13,159 nt of DNA, from contig CALFBU010000177.1 in NCBI GenBank assembly GCA_937951455.1, positions 1 through 13,159 on the forward strand, given 5' to 3'. The position numbers and the translations under genes were made by a program. The stretch is from an uncultured Rhizobiaceae group bacterium (GTDB lineage: Bacteria > Pseudomonadota > Alphaproteobacteria > Rhizobiales > Rhizobiaceae). Under the pieces are notes generated by a model that saw nothing but the letters and a program-made list of their open reading frames with translations, was not told the DNA's origin and did no database searches. Below are positions 13,086 to 13,159 of the stretch, one piece after another. Each line of letters starts with the position of its first letter. The first letter of the stretch is position 1.

Positions 13086-13159
13086 TTGCGGTTCGACAGT
13101 TTCACACTAAACTCCCTACGGTTCGCACTGTAGGGCGGGGTTCGAAGGCACCTGGCAAC

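Larger units (their letters stand above)
12837..13159 (+). ncRNA. ssrA: tmRNA, circularly permuted two-piece form (3' end cut by window)
   Basis: Rescues stalled ribosomes: the alanyl-tRNA-like part enters the A site, translation switches to the internal tag frame, and the product is marked for proteolysis. The parts are in permuted order. The acceptor piece ends in CCA at 12914-12916, an intervening segment follows, and the coding piece begins GGGGGCGAAATAGGATCGAC at 12963. GGGGGCG (12963-12969) pairs with CGCCTCC (12906-12912), seven pairs with one G-U, closing the tRNA-like acceptor stem across the two pieces. The tag frame is at 13047-13085. Downstream, CCCTAC (13114-13119) and GTAGGG (13130-13135) form a pseudoknot-type stem. 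TTGCC at 12863-12867 can pair with GGCAA at 13154-13158, joining acceptor and coding pieces. The coding piece probably extends somewhat beyond the window. Confidence 0.95.

Noticed and set aside
1..13159. Mobile elements, phage genes, CRISPR arrays or a defence system
   Set aside because: No transposase, integrase, spaced direct repeats or toxin-antitoxin pair is visible; gene content is uniformly core and codon use looks even throughout.

Overview
The window looks like chromosomal DNA from an alphaproteobacterium, probably a Rhizobiales-type (Hyphomicrobiales) lineage of moderate GC content. The strongest evidence is at the right end: a circularly permuted, two-piece tmRNA gene (ssrA) in which the CCA-ending acceptor piece precedes the coding piece and the tag reads ANDNYAEARLAA. 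The hflK-hflC-DUF2065-degP order and the closeness of ilvI, miaA, thyA and folA fit the same group. Almost everything is housekeeping. No insertion sequence, phage gene, CRISPR array, rRNA or tRNA was seen.

Layout. 1-1127 (-): start of the acetolactate synthase large subunit gene (ilvI), cut by the left edge. 1178-1344 (-): its control region, with a promoter, a 17-residue leader peptide rich in Val/Ile/Leu codons, a pause-type hairpin and an intrinsic terminator, together a classic transcription attenuator. 1497-2251 (+): a two-gene unit encoding a DCC-type (DUF393) thiol-disulfide protein and a DUF423 membrane protein. 2248-3123 (-): miaA, overlapping DUF423 tail to tail. 3158-3721 (+): a RimJ/RimL-like GNAT acetyltransferase, divergent from miaA. 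3756-7698 (-): hflK-hflC-DUF2065-degP, a membrane and periplasmic protein quality-control cluster ending in a strong terminator at 3707-3729. 7869-9169 (-): thyA-folA, overlapping by 4 bases, for dTMP synthesis and recycling of the dihydrofolate it makes. 9252-10019 (-): a PEP mutase/isocitrate lyase superfamily enzyme of unknown substrate. 10020-10212: an intergenic region with a CtrA-like box, an inverted repeat and a possible 28-codon gene on the + strand. 10213-12183 (-): cfa followed by a secreted DUF1194 (VWA-like) protein that starts at TTG three bases after the cfa stop. 12334-12645 (-): a DUF2853 protein with its own strong terminator. 12803-13159 (+): ssrA promoter and gene, cut by the right edge.

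Most protein genes are familiar. The most informative non-coding signals are the ilvI attenuator, the permuted ssrA with a repeated 11-mer around its acceptor piece, and the CtrA-box/small-ORF region. Promoter and structure calls were made by eye and no folding or database search was run.
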